Shown piece after piece: positions 36,132 through 45,604 of a DNA stretch of 64,000 nucleotides. The notes beneath the pieces were generated by a model. The model was not told the origin of the DNA, searched no databases, and saw only the letters and a list, made by a program, of their open reading frames with translations. A program made the translations under genes and the position numbers. Position 1 is the stretch's first letter. The number at the start of each line of letters is the position of its first letter. Source of the stretch: Gnetum montanum (taxonomy: Eukaryota > Streptophyta > Gnetopsida > Gnetales > Gnetaceae); the NCBI GenBank assembly GCA_015680685.1, contig MNCI01006902.1:170924-234923 (forward strand), given 5' to 3'.

Positions 36132-37403
36132 CATTTTTCATCTTTACTTGTTTTTGTTTTACACCATCATTAGCATTTTTACTATTTCTTTCTCTGTTAC
36201 ATTTTTGTTTGAATTATTTTCACTCATTACATAATAAGTGCTCATAATGGTGGGTTGGAATATAAGGGTGTTGATTGTTAATGTTTGGTTTTTACCTATG
36301 ACTTTTAATGTTGATACTAAGATATGGTTTCTTTTGATGAAATAGGCAATGAGTCCATGTCATGCGTTCATCCATTCAATGCTATGATCTACCTTTGTTT
36401 TGGAAATGTACTGTCCCTTTTTCTAAGTAAACTTATTAATGAATTTGTGGCTTGGTATTCTTCAAAACTAAGGAAAGATTCAAATGGATGGAAAAGGGTG
36501 TGACCTAAAGGGGATTCGATGCATTTGTGTTAGTTATTCTCTTGGGTACTTGGATGTTTTTCATAAAGTCTTCCACCATTTTGCTATTGACTAATATTAG
36601 AAAGTTAACTAAACCAAATAAGTCTTTGCATGGTGTGGTTCTCACAAAAAGGAAAAAAAAAGTGGTGGGAATTAAAAGCATACCCCTCACACATAATAAA
36701 GAAACATGGGCTACAAGCACTAGTTATGGCATTGGAACGATATGTTACCCATGCCTGAAGGTTTCCTCTAACTAAGGTCCTTTCTCACTTCCTACTCTTC
36801 TGTTATTTTCTTGATGGAATGGTAGTTGCTTTGTAGAAGCATTCTTGCTACTTCAGGTGAATGGATTGGTTAAGTGTGTTGATGTGAGGTCACTAGATGT
36901 GGTTAGTTGAATCTCGATTTGGACAAAATTTTATTAAGTCAGCTTAACCACATACCACACAAGGGACTTTACACAACCTTAATTTTTGGATTTCATTTCA
37001 TTCCATTTTGTCCTTTGTTTTCATATTGCTTTCCAGATTCCATCTCATTGCCAATTTTATGATTAGTCTATATCTTGGTTGATGCATTGTTATTCTTTGG
37101 TAAATTCTTGCAAGTAAGTTCTTAACCATTGTTTCCATATGTCATTCCTAGAGCCTACAAACTCTTTAGGTTGTGGGTTTGTTAGGGCATATAGGGCATG
37201 AGCCTACTTTGGGGAGGACCCACTAGCATTCCTTTATGATGCAATTATTAAGTTCTTTCCCTTAAAAATTTCCCACAATAAACCATTTTCCATTTCACCC
37301 CATTAATGATATCCATTTTTGTTTTATTGGCTTCACTGTTCTTCTTCCTCTAATATTCCTTTTTTTTTTCATTTTCCATCCTATTGCTACCTAAGGTTTG
37401 CTC

Positions 37404-37415
37404 TTAGTTGTGGGG
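37404..37415 (+). promoter_or_regulatory. Internal polypurine-tract copy in element G
   Basis: TTAGTTGTGGGG is identical to the 12 bases at 37990-38001 in this element's terminal tract. It carries the same TTG variant where elements A and D have TCG in both of their copies. Confidence 0.6.
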
Positions 37416-37989
37416 ACCCTATCATAAATTTTTCCATTCCATTACTTATCTCACCCCTACACCTTAGGTAGTTATCAGTTACAAACCTCTAACCTAGTAT
37501 CTTCCATACCCACAACCTAGCCAATGCACTTTATATCAAGGCAAAGTATCAACTACATCATATCTTATTTGTCCTTGCTAATTCATGATTGTGTTGTATT
37601 TGCAAATGGAAATTACATGAATAATGGACTGGGATAGGAGGGAGCACTTAGGATGGATTGGAGCTAGAGCATTTATGCAAGGAACACGCTTCATCATATG
37701 GACATGGATGAATAATGGTGTGCACAGTTTTGACATTGGCAGCAATGCATCTCATTTTCTTCTTTTCTCTCTCTCTCTCTCTCTCTCACGAAGCTATCAA
37801 ATGAAGGTCTAGATGTCATGTATGTATAGTGTTCACCACAATGGTTATGAACGCCAATGCTGTAATATGTTTGTCGATCCATTCACCAGGCACTTTGAGT
37901 TTGTCATTCCATGTTACAGTAGTTGTCGTTTTGTCAATAATCCCATACCTTCCCAATATTTTGTAAGGAACTTGAGGATGAGTTTTCAT

Positions 37990-38004
37990 TTAGTTGTGGG
38001 GGTA
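37990..38004 (+). promoter_or_regulatory. 3' polypurine tract of element G
   Basis: TTAGTTGTGGGGGTA directly precedes the LTR. Confidence 0.8.
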
Positions 38005-38854
38005 TGATGAGTCGTGATATCAGGGCTGCAATATTGGATTTGTGATATGGATCTGCGATATCAGAGCCCATCATGCAATATCGGACATTCAATGTCGGAA
38101 CTTGTCTCATTGCCTATAAATAAGAGGCAGGCACACTTGGGTTGGCATAGTTAGTTTCTTAGTCCGTTACCCAAATTCTTGTAGTTTTCTCTTTCTAGAG
38201 TTAGAATTATTTCTGAGTGTTTGCAGTAGGAGTCATAAAGTAAATAAATCTTTATTCAAGTATTATGTACTTGAGCATACCTTGTGTTCGGAAATAAAGA
38301 CAAACTTTGTGATAAACCTTGCAGCATTCAGAATAGCTTATTTATTACATTTAATGTTATTTATAGTTCTTTAACGCTTTCATAAGTTAATTGATGTTGC
38401 TTTTATTGAATTATTAATTTTCAACAAGTAAGCACACTTAATACGACCACTTTGAGCATACGTGGAACACTTGGTAACCTAGTAATGACTAGCGTTTGGT
38501 AATCCCAGTAGTGTTACACTGGTTTAGGATGTGTATGGCAAGTGAAGAATAGATGTTGATGTTAGTACTAGTTATAGCATAGTTGATTAGTTAGATTAAA
38601 CTAGTTACTTAATTATTTCATTTCTCCAAATTAAGCACTAGGAACATAAAACATCAAAAAACCATTAAAATCACATACCTCAAGTTTACTTAACCATAAA
38701 ATTATGCCATACAAGTAAGCTTGGGAAGACAATGATCACCTAATCCATCCTTGTTCTATGAGGGCGCATGAGCACTTAGTCCTTGGAGTTCAACTATTGT
38801 GCGTGAACACTCGTATTAGTATGGTTAAGCATAGGGGTACCTTGTCACTCATCA
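38005..38854 (+). repeat. 3' LTR of element G (850 bp, copy c1)
   Basis: TGATGA...TCATCA; same family as the LTRs of element A. TATA box at 38115-38122 and an AATAAA signal near 38294. It is followed not by a primer-binding site but by ctacctagcc and B 3' noncoding sequence, so this is a 3' LTR. Confidence 0.88.
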
Positions 38855-40535
38855 CTACCTAGCCATCGCACCACCAATAGACATTCAATGGCTAGGGCAT
38901 GAATGGTTACTAGTGTTTCATATATGCATGGATCCAAATTATCCACTTATTATTCCTTGTCATGGCCAAATGTTTAGTCATAAGGGTTACCCCCCATTCT
39001 AGTCTTCAGGATTCTTAAGTGTTTTTCATCTTTTTATTTTACAACCTTTTGTTTTACACATTCTTTATTTTACATCCTTTTGTTTTCATGTTATTAATAT
39101 TTTCTAATTTTTGTTTTACACCATCATTAGTACATTTTCTATTTCTTAAATATTTTACACTTTCTTTTATATTTTCTTTTATTTTATTTGATGTGATTTT
39201 CTAACTTTTTGTTAATAAGTGCCAGGTACATTAGTAATGCGTTACTTGATGGTGGAATGTACTATTTTTGCTATTTTATTGTTGGTGTCTAGTTTTTGGC
39301 TTTGAATTTCATTATGGATAATTAGGACATGGTTTCTTTTTCATGCAATAGGCAGTGAGTCCACAAACTCTAGTGTTTTCCTTGTTTTGGAAATGTCTAG
39401 TCCCTTTTTCATTAATAAAACTTTAATAAATTTGTGACTTTGGTAGTTTCCAGAATTGGGAAGGATTCAAAGGTTTGAATAGGGTGTAGCTTCAAGGAGA
39501 TTCGATATTCTTTGTGCTTTTGTATTTTCTTAGGTGGATGTGTGATTTCATGGATTTCTTACCATTCCATGTCAACCAATAAAAGGAAGTTGAATAAGTC
39601 CTTGCATGGTGTGGTTCTCATAAAAAAATGATGAGAATTCAAAGCACACCCCTTGGACAAAATAAATGCATACATCTTCACATGGTGTGGTTCTCATTAG
39701 AAAAAAAAAGAAAAAAAGATGAGAATTCAAAGCACACCCCTTAGACAAAATAAATGCATGTGTCTTTGCATGGTGTAGTTCCCATTTCAAAAAAAGAAAA
39801 AACAATGGAAAGTCAAAGCACACCCCTTAGACAAAATAAATAGGCTACAAGCACTGGTTATGGGACTAGTCCCCTCTAACTAAGGCCCTTCCTCACTTCC
39901 TACTTATTCTCTAATAACGAATGGTGGTTGTTTTGTGGGAGCACTTTTGTGTCTTATGGGATGGAATGGTCTTAGAATGTCGATGCGAAGTCACTAAATG
40001 TGGTTGATTTTAGTCTAGACTAAGGATGGATCCTATCAAGTCATTTAACCAAAAAATCCACAATGGACTTCATGTGACCTCAATTAGGAACTTTGTTCCA
40101 CTCTCTCTCATCCATCTATGCCTTTCCATGTCTCACCTCATTACTAGTTTCATGTTCTTGATTTGATGTCTTGGTTTGATGTGTCAGAATTCTTAATTAG
40201 TTTCTTCTGGGTTTTTGTACTTAATCTTCTATAACCATTAATCATCCATTGAGCCCACAGACTCTTTGGTTTGAAGTTATGCAAGGGCATAAAAGGCTTA
40301 TGCCTGCTTTGGGGAGGATCCACTTACATATCTTTTGGTTGGGCTAGTTAAGTCTTTATCCTTAAACACTCTTACAATCAAATACTTTTGTTTACCCCAT
40401 CAATGACATCCAATTATGCACATCTTCACAAAATTTTTTAGTGAACTTTCCATTTTATTGTTATGAATTCTTACACCCTCTTCAAATATTTTCTTGTGTC
40501 AAACTTTTTCAACTTTAATGGACCACTTATCTATT
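38855..40535 (+). other. B 3' noncoding region, copy c1, with three stem-loop units
   Basis: No gene. Three tandem copies of stem-loop 1 (39608-39650, 39684-39738, 39772-39824) are spaced 76-88 bp apart. The short hairpin and GGGGAGGA motif is at 40294-40320. It stops matching copy c2 at 40535. Confidence 0.7.
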
Positions 40536-40626
40536 TTGTCCTATTTGTCAGCCTTCCTGCTAACACTACTAAAGGAATCAATCTACCACAATCACAACTT
40601 AGCTGAGTGTAACCAACCAACGAGTC

Positions 40627-41368
40627 TACAATTCAATGGATAAGAAATGAATGAACCAACATTACAATGGATAAAAAATGAATGAATGAACTAATGAAAA
40701 GCATTGCAATAATTGGAAGAGTCTAAATATGAATGAATGGACTATTCTATTCCAAGTGTTGTCTTCCCTAGGGCACAAGTATGAATATGAATGCAAATTA
40801 TGAATGTATTGGTAGTCATTGACAATAAGACATTTCTAGTGTCATTATATAAGAATTTTCAATGATGCTTTCATGACTTTTCTTTCAAAACAAGCTAAGC
40901 ATGGTGATTGGTTGCAATTCAATGAAAAAAAAATGAATGAAGAACAATACAAAGGATAAGAAATGAATGAATGAATCAATGAAGGTCACTAAAATAGTTG
41001 AAAGAGTCCAAATATAAATGATTGGACCATTCCATTCCAAGTTTCTATGCCTTCTTTAAAGTATGTAATTTCATTAGAAATTTGGATTGGCTATGACGAT
41101 GGATCATTTCTAGACTTGTCATTATAGAAAAATTTTCAACAATGCCTTCATGAGTTGATTCTTTCAATACAATGGATAAGAAATGAATGAATCATGATTC
41201 TTTTTATACAGACTATGCAATACATTGGATAACAAATGAATGAACAAAAGATACAATGATATAAAACAACTAAATGAACCAATGAATGTCATTGCAATAG
41301 TTGGAAGAATCTAAATATGAATGAATGGAGTATTCTACTGCAAGTATCTTTGTCTTCTCTAAAGCACA
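40627..41368. repeat. Displaced block of the 280-bp tandem repeat
   Basis: About 742 bp matching 2656-3398 with only scattered differences, in the same orientation. It ends abruptly at 41368, where the LTR of element D begins, inside a unit that continues at 3399 in the left copy. D therefore inserted into this repeat. Confidence 0.85.
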
Positions 41369-42286
41369 TGATGAGTGGCTAGGTACCTCTACGCCCAACC
41401 ATACGAATCACGAGCATTCACACGCGACTCGGTCAAATTCTGCAGACTCTAAGTACTTAACATACACCAGACTCTAACCAGTGGAACTCTGGGTTAGAAT
41501 GGTCATTGTCTTCTTAATCTCACTTGTGATGTTCCATTTACGATGGTTAAGTGAGACTAAGGCTGATGATTTTTATAGCTTTTTACGTATCTTTTTGCGG
41601 CTAAGTTAAGGTATGAAAGGTAAGGAATAAACTATTATCTAATCTCTAATTATCCTAACGTGTATTCTAACTATTCCTAGCATAAGTATCCGGTCCCATC
41701 TTCCAAGCATGTTTTGAGCATCTCCTGACACTTCTGGGCTACCAGACGTTAAGCATCACTGGGTTGACCAAGTGTTTGATTTATGTTCAAGATGGTCGTA
41801 CTTATGGCCTTTACGAACTACGAATGAACAATAACGATTAAAATAATAATAACAGAAACTTAAGTAATTAACATGTAACTAACAAAGCATAAATATATTA
41901 AACTACTAAATGCATAAAATAGCTAAGTCCAAATGCTACAAGGAATGCTTGAATAGTTCGTCTTTATTGTCATTGTGCCAATGGGCTCAAATACATCAAC
42001 GCTCGAATAAAGAGCTGATCACTTTTCTTACACCTGCTGCGAGCACTTGGAAAATATTCTATCTCCTGCAGGAACAAACTGCAAGAGCTTCACTACAACT
42101 AACTGAAAGATGCCTAAATGAGGCGGAAGGCCCTCTTATTTATAGGCCGAGATAGGCGGCTGCGTAAACGGGGACACGTTGATGCAGGAAGGCCACGTCG
42201 ATGGGCCTGCATTGACACAGAAGGCTATGTTGACGTGGCTACGTATACGTAGCCTAGTCGACGCAAGACTTAATGACACTTCATCA
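41369..42286 (-). repeat. 3' LTR of element D (918 bp)
   Basis: TGATGA...TCATCA with a polypurine tract on its inner side. It matches the 5' LTR of element E (55193-56095). TATA candidate at 42137-42144 on the minus strand. The U3 head is rich in GTCGA and GTCGACG-type motifs. Confidence 0.85.
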
Positions 42287-42302
42287 TACCCCCACGACTG
42301 AG
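42287..42302 (-). promoter_or_regulatory. 3' polypurine tract of element D
   Basis: Minus-strand CTCAGTCGTGGGGGTA abuts the LTR. The 14 bases at 42289-42302 recur exactly at 45591-45604. Confidence 0.8.
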
Positions 42303-42537
42303 AAAAAACTTGTCCTCAAGTTACTTTACAAATTGGAAGGTATCGATTCTTATTTGCAACACACACAACTAAAACACATACATGATATACACATGACACA
42401 ACATGAATTTGACCAAGTGCTTGAGTTACAAAGGAGAACAAATTATAAGAATGGAGGTGTTCAGAGACAAAATTGAACACCTCACTGGTCCTGGAGCCTC
42501 TGCTGTGTAGAATGATGCACAAAATTGTTGGAGAAGA

Positions 42538-45378
42538 TCACACCGTCCCTGGGGGTGGTGGTTCTGACGGACCTTCTCCAGCCTCTGGCCCATGCGTTGG
42601 TGGCAGCGCGAATGAAGGTTGCCTTGCGATAGCTGCAACTTCTAGAGGTAGCCGGAAAGCCTCCAAGAGAGTCCTCATCTTTTCTTCTTTGCTTCTGGGG
42701 TCGTTCACGGTCTAGGCAGCTTCTCCAATGTGTGCTGAAATTGGAACTTCCCAAGGGCATGGTAGCGCTGGAAAGAGTTCTTTTAAATTGATAAACCAGG
42801 TTGCGAAATGCTTGCGTTCGATGTTGAATGCTCGGATTGATGCTTGCAGCTATTGGTAGCCATTCATTCTTCAGGCCAGGTCCTCCATGACTGTACGTTG
42901 TCCTTCAAAGCTTAGGCGGAGGACCTCAAGTCCTGCGCTTGCTGTTGCCAGCTTTTGCTTTGTTGCTTTATGTGCCTGGAACTCACCCTCGTATAAGGAA
43001 TACGAGGAGGCCACTTACTTTTCTAACTCTGACCGCGGTCTCCCGGCTGTGAGCATAGCCAGGTTTGCATATCGAAGGTTGGCCAACTCCATGTATTCTA
43101 TCATTTTCTTGATCTGTAGCTCCTTTAGGCGGATTTCTACACTATTGTAGGTGTTCAACCCATCAAAGATAGATGGCCATACATCACCTCCCTTTCGAAG
43201 CTGCTAGAGCACTTGGTTCATCTTGGCTTTGGAGACTTGAATGTGCTTCTCGTTTACCTCCTTCTGCAATCCCACTTGGAGACTTTTTCAAATTTCAGGG
43301 CCTCATTTTTCCAAGTGGCAATCTCGATTGCAGACTTTTGTTGCAATGCCCGAACCTCCTTCATTGACAGATTTTGATTTTCAACTACCAACCTTCTTAT
43401 GTCTACATTCACCTTGGCTAGCTCCTCTTGCTATTGGTGGATAAAATCTTTCATGTGTTCATTCTCTGCACCAACATTATGCAGGCGATGAACTTTCACG
43501 ATCAGCCATCCATTCTCCTGGCAAACCTTCGTCAAGTCCTTTTCTAAGTGATACACTTGGGCGTCTGCTATAGACTTGTCGAGGATTGCTGTCTCTCGCT
43601 CATCCTCAACAACTTGGAGTTTAAGAAGAAGCTGCTGAAAAGCTTCATCTCTGGTGATTTCGCAGTTGAAGATGGTTCGATTGGCAAGTTGGGCTCTTAA
43701 TTAGGCTACCTCAGTTGCTAAGTGCTGACAAGCGACTTGAACAACTTCTAGTTGTCCTTCCAAAACAAGGTTCTTGCCCCTTGCCGAGAGCAACTCCGAC
43801 TGGGTTGTAGTGATGTTATCTAGAAGATCGAAGACATCTGGAAGCAATTATCTGGTTCCCACTAGTCGGTCCAATAGCTCTTCATGTTGGGCTGCGTTAA
43901 TCTGGCTACGCGAGGTTCCAACAGATACTTGTACATCTTGTAGTTCATGAATGTTTGGTATAGGTGTTGCTGGTGCATTGAGAGCCATAGCGATTGTGTC
44001 AGCAACCACTTCGGCCGTAACTTCTTGTCCCTGGTGCTGCATCACTAGGACCGTTGCCCCTTCACCATCTTCCAAGTGGACCGAGAAGGCAACAACATTC
44101 CCTAAGATTTTGGGGAATAACTGTTGGGTTGATGTTGATACATCTCGGATGCTTGGATCTATTCTGGTTGGGACTTATGCTCGAGAGGCGGAGAATATTG
44201 ACCCTGCCCTTTCAAGCAAGCTAATTGATTGAGCCACTTGCTCCAAGTGGCTCATGGCAGGGTGATAGACTAAAGGGTCTTCTCCTCCACCAGTCCTGCT
44301 GGATTTCTCTTGTTGGCTCAAGAGCGTTTCCCGGATCTCACGGAGGTATTGTACTGTGTTTTGCAAGCCCAGATGTGTTGTTTGTGTAGGTGGTGGAGGT
44401 GGTTGCTGCTCTTCCTCTATCTATGTGGCAGTAGAAGTTTTGTCTTTCATCATCTCTCGCCACGAGGCAATTAGGGCACGTTGGATTACATCGTTGGAAT
44501 ATTGTGCTATCCCTGCCCGTTTGCACAATTTTTGAATTAGGCAGGGGAATGGGAGAGCTCGTCTTCCATGTTCGTTCTTAGCGAACCTTTTTTCAATTTC
44601 TAGAAACAATAGCTGTGGAAGACTCATGAGAAATTTCCCACTCAAGGCGGCACACACACGAGTGGAGAAGGTCATGATTTTTTTGGGTCTTACCGTTGGG
44701 TTTAGGTTGTAAGACGTGATTTTGGAGTACACTCTCTCCGCCATGGTTAGGGAGCCGAATTCCTTACGATCTACCCCATAGCACCGTTGGATCCATTGCA
44801 CCTTTACCTTTGGATCAGCCTATTTTGGAATTTCTACCACATCTGCCCCAGTTTCAGGTAACCCCAGAGCTTGCGCTATCACCTCCGAAGAGTAAGAGAC
44901 ATAAATATCTTTGATTCTTACTCTAGACCCCATGTTGCCGATTCATCCAGAAGAGATACGTTTCTACTAAGTACCATTCACCACTGGCTGTGATGATTGG
45001 CCACATTGGAGAGTTCTGTAGTTGGAGCCTCACGTCTTCTAGCACATTCTTGAGGAATGGTTCAAAATTTAGCTCTTGGAGGACTGTCTGTTGCACCTCG
45101 CGCGACGTGATAGCATCAAGGAAAGCTTGGGTCAAGGTGACCTCAAGCCATGGTGCTATCGAAGAGGTCTCATCCCCGAGGAATTGCTCGTTGGGAATCT
45201 CCTCTTCGGGAATCTGATGAACAGATTCCACATCAAGTTTTTCACAGAAGGGCCCTGTTGCATGAGAGCCCTCCACATGCTTTGGCGGTTGCACACCTCA
45301 TCCCCTTTCCATGCGTGGATGCTTGTCCCTTGGCTGTGACAGTCCTTCGTCCCTTGGGTGCCTCGATTTGGGTGCCAT
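42538..45378 (-). pseudogene. ORF3: large accessory reading frame in the envelope position of element D
   Basis: Nominal length 2,841 nt, about 946 codons, in the same sense as pol. ATG 45378 (MAPKSRHPRD) directly follows a splice-acceptor-like TTTGATTGCAG. Regions in order: an acidic N-terminal part with SSIAPWLEVTLTQAFLDAI (45294-44923); after one frame change, a domain from about 44930 with VRIKDIYVSYSSEVIAQALG, ERVYSKITSYNLNPTVRP and RRALPFPCLIQKLCKRAG; a Pro-rich hinge (about 44400); a His/Glu segment; a predicted coiled coil of about 200 residues (43800-43260: QLLLKLQVVEDERE, QEELAKVNVDIRRL); more charged sequence; and a Pro-rich tail ending at TGA 42538. The central part recalls the plant transposon protein domain found in Athila-type elements. 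No signal peptide or membrane segment seen. About a dozen stops and at least two frameshifts. Confidence 0.7.
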
Positions 45379-45390
45379 CTGCAATCAAAC
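45379..45390 (-). promoter_or_regulatory. Candidate 3' splice acceptor before ORF3
   Basis: Minus-strand GTTTGATTGCAG ends exactly at the base before the ORF3 ATG. The A/G family has GTGTTTGCAG followed by ATGG at the corresponding place (49193-49202 in copy c2; decayed at about 37604 and 5068). Confidence 0.5.
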
Positions 45391-45590
45391 ATAACCGTCC
45401 ATTAGACTGTTCATAAGTAGCTTAAGATGGTCCGTATACACTTTCTCAGTTTGACCAAGTTATGTTTTTGGCACAGACACATCGTTAAGTCTCCCGGAGT
45501 GTTAATTTATGGGTTAGGGATAAGGTTTTTGTAATTAACAAATTAATTAATTAATTAATTAGTTATAGTTAGTTTCACAAAGGCACCACC

Positions 45591-45604
45591 CCCCCACGAC
45601 TGAG
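45591..45604 (-). promoter_or_regulatory. Internal polypurine-tract copy upstream of ORF3 in element D
   Basis: Fourteen bases (plus-strand cccccacgactgag) are identical to the terminal tract at 42289-42302. It lies 213 bp before the ORF3 ATG, and the ORF3 cassette is bracketed by the two copies. Confidence 0.65.

Larger units (their letters stand above)
35941..37989 (+). other. 3' noncoding region of element G (copy c1)
   Basis: In order: an assembly duplication around 36080; stem-loop 1 at 36632-36684; the short hairpin and GGGGAGGA motif at 37194-37220; the internal polypurine-tract copy at 37404-37415; a degenerate splice acceptor (TTTGCAA) at about 37604; a CT microsatellite at 37768-37788. 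No gene. From 36251 it is repeated at 47994. Confidence 0.7.
28165..38854 (+). mobile_element. Element G: 5'-truncated Ty3/gypsy element of the A family
   Basis: Includes partial gag, protease, reverse transcriptase, RNase H, integrase, 3' noncoding region, polypurine tract and 3' LTR (38005-38854). The LTR is homologous to those of element A. What follows the LTR (38855 onward) is 3' noncoding DNA of element B, so G had inserted into B's 3' region. G's 5' LTR and B's pol were presumably lost in the deletion that fused the two gags. Confidence 0.72.
36251..40535 (+). repeat. Duplicated segment, copy c1 (G 3' end plus B 3' noncoding)
   Basis: Homologous in the same order and orientation to 47994-52064: G 3' noncoding region, G LTR, then B 3' noncoding region. 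Both copies have the G LTR at the identical position in B sequence, so the duplication followed that insertion. The copies differ by many transitions, a different number of stem-loop units and a deletion at the N of 49045. Confidence 0.85.

Noticed and set aside
37768-37788. CT run inside open frames at 37624-37882
   Set aside because: A simple microsatellite that keeps frames open by chance; no conserved protein.
42473-45416. Plus-strand open frames such as 42887-43150, 43951-44232 and 45076-45416
   Set aside because: They lie antisense to ORF3 of element D. They lack motifs, and the minus strand gives a longer, ordered protein in step with integrase, the polypurine tract and the LTR.
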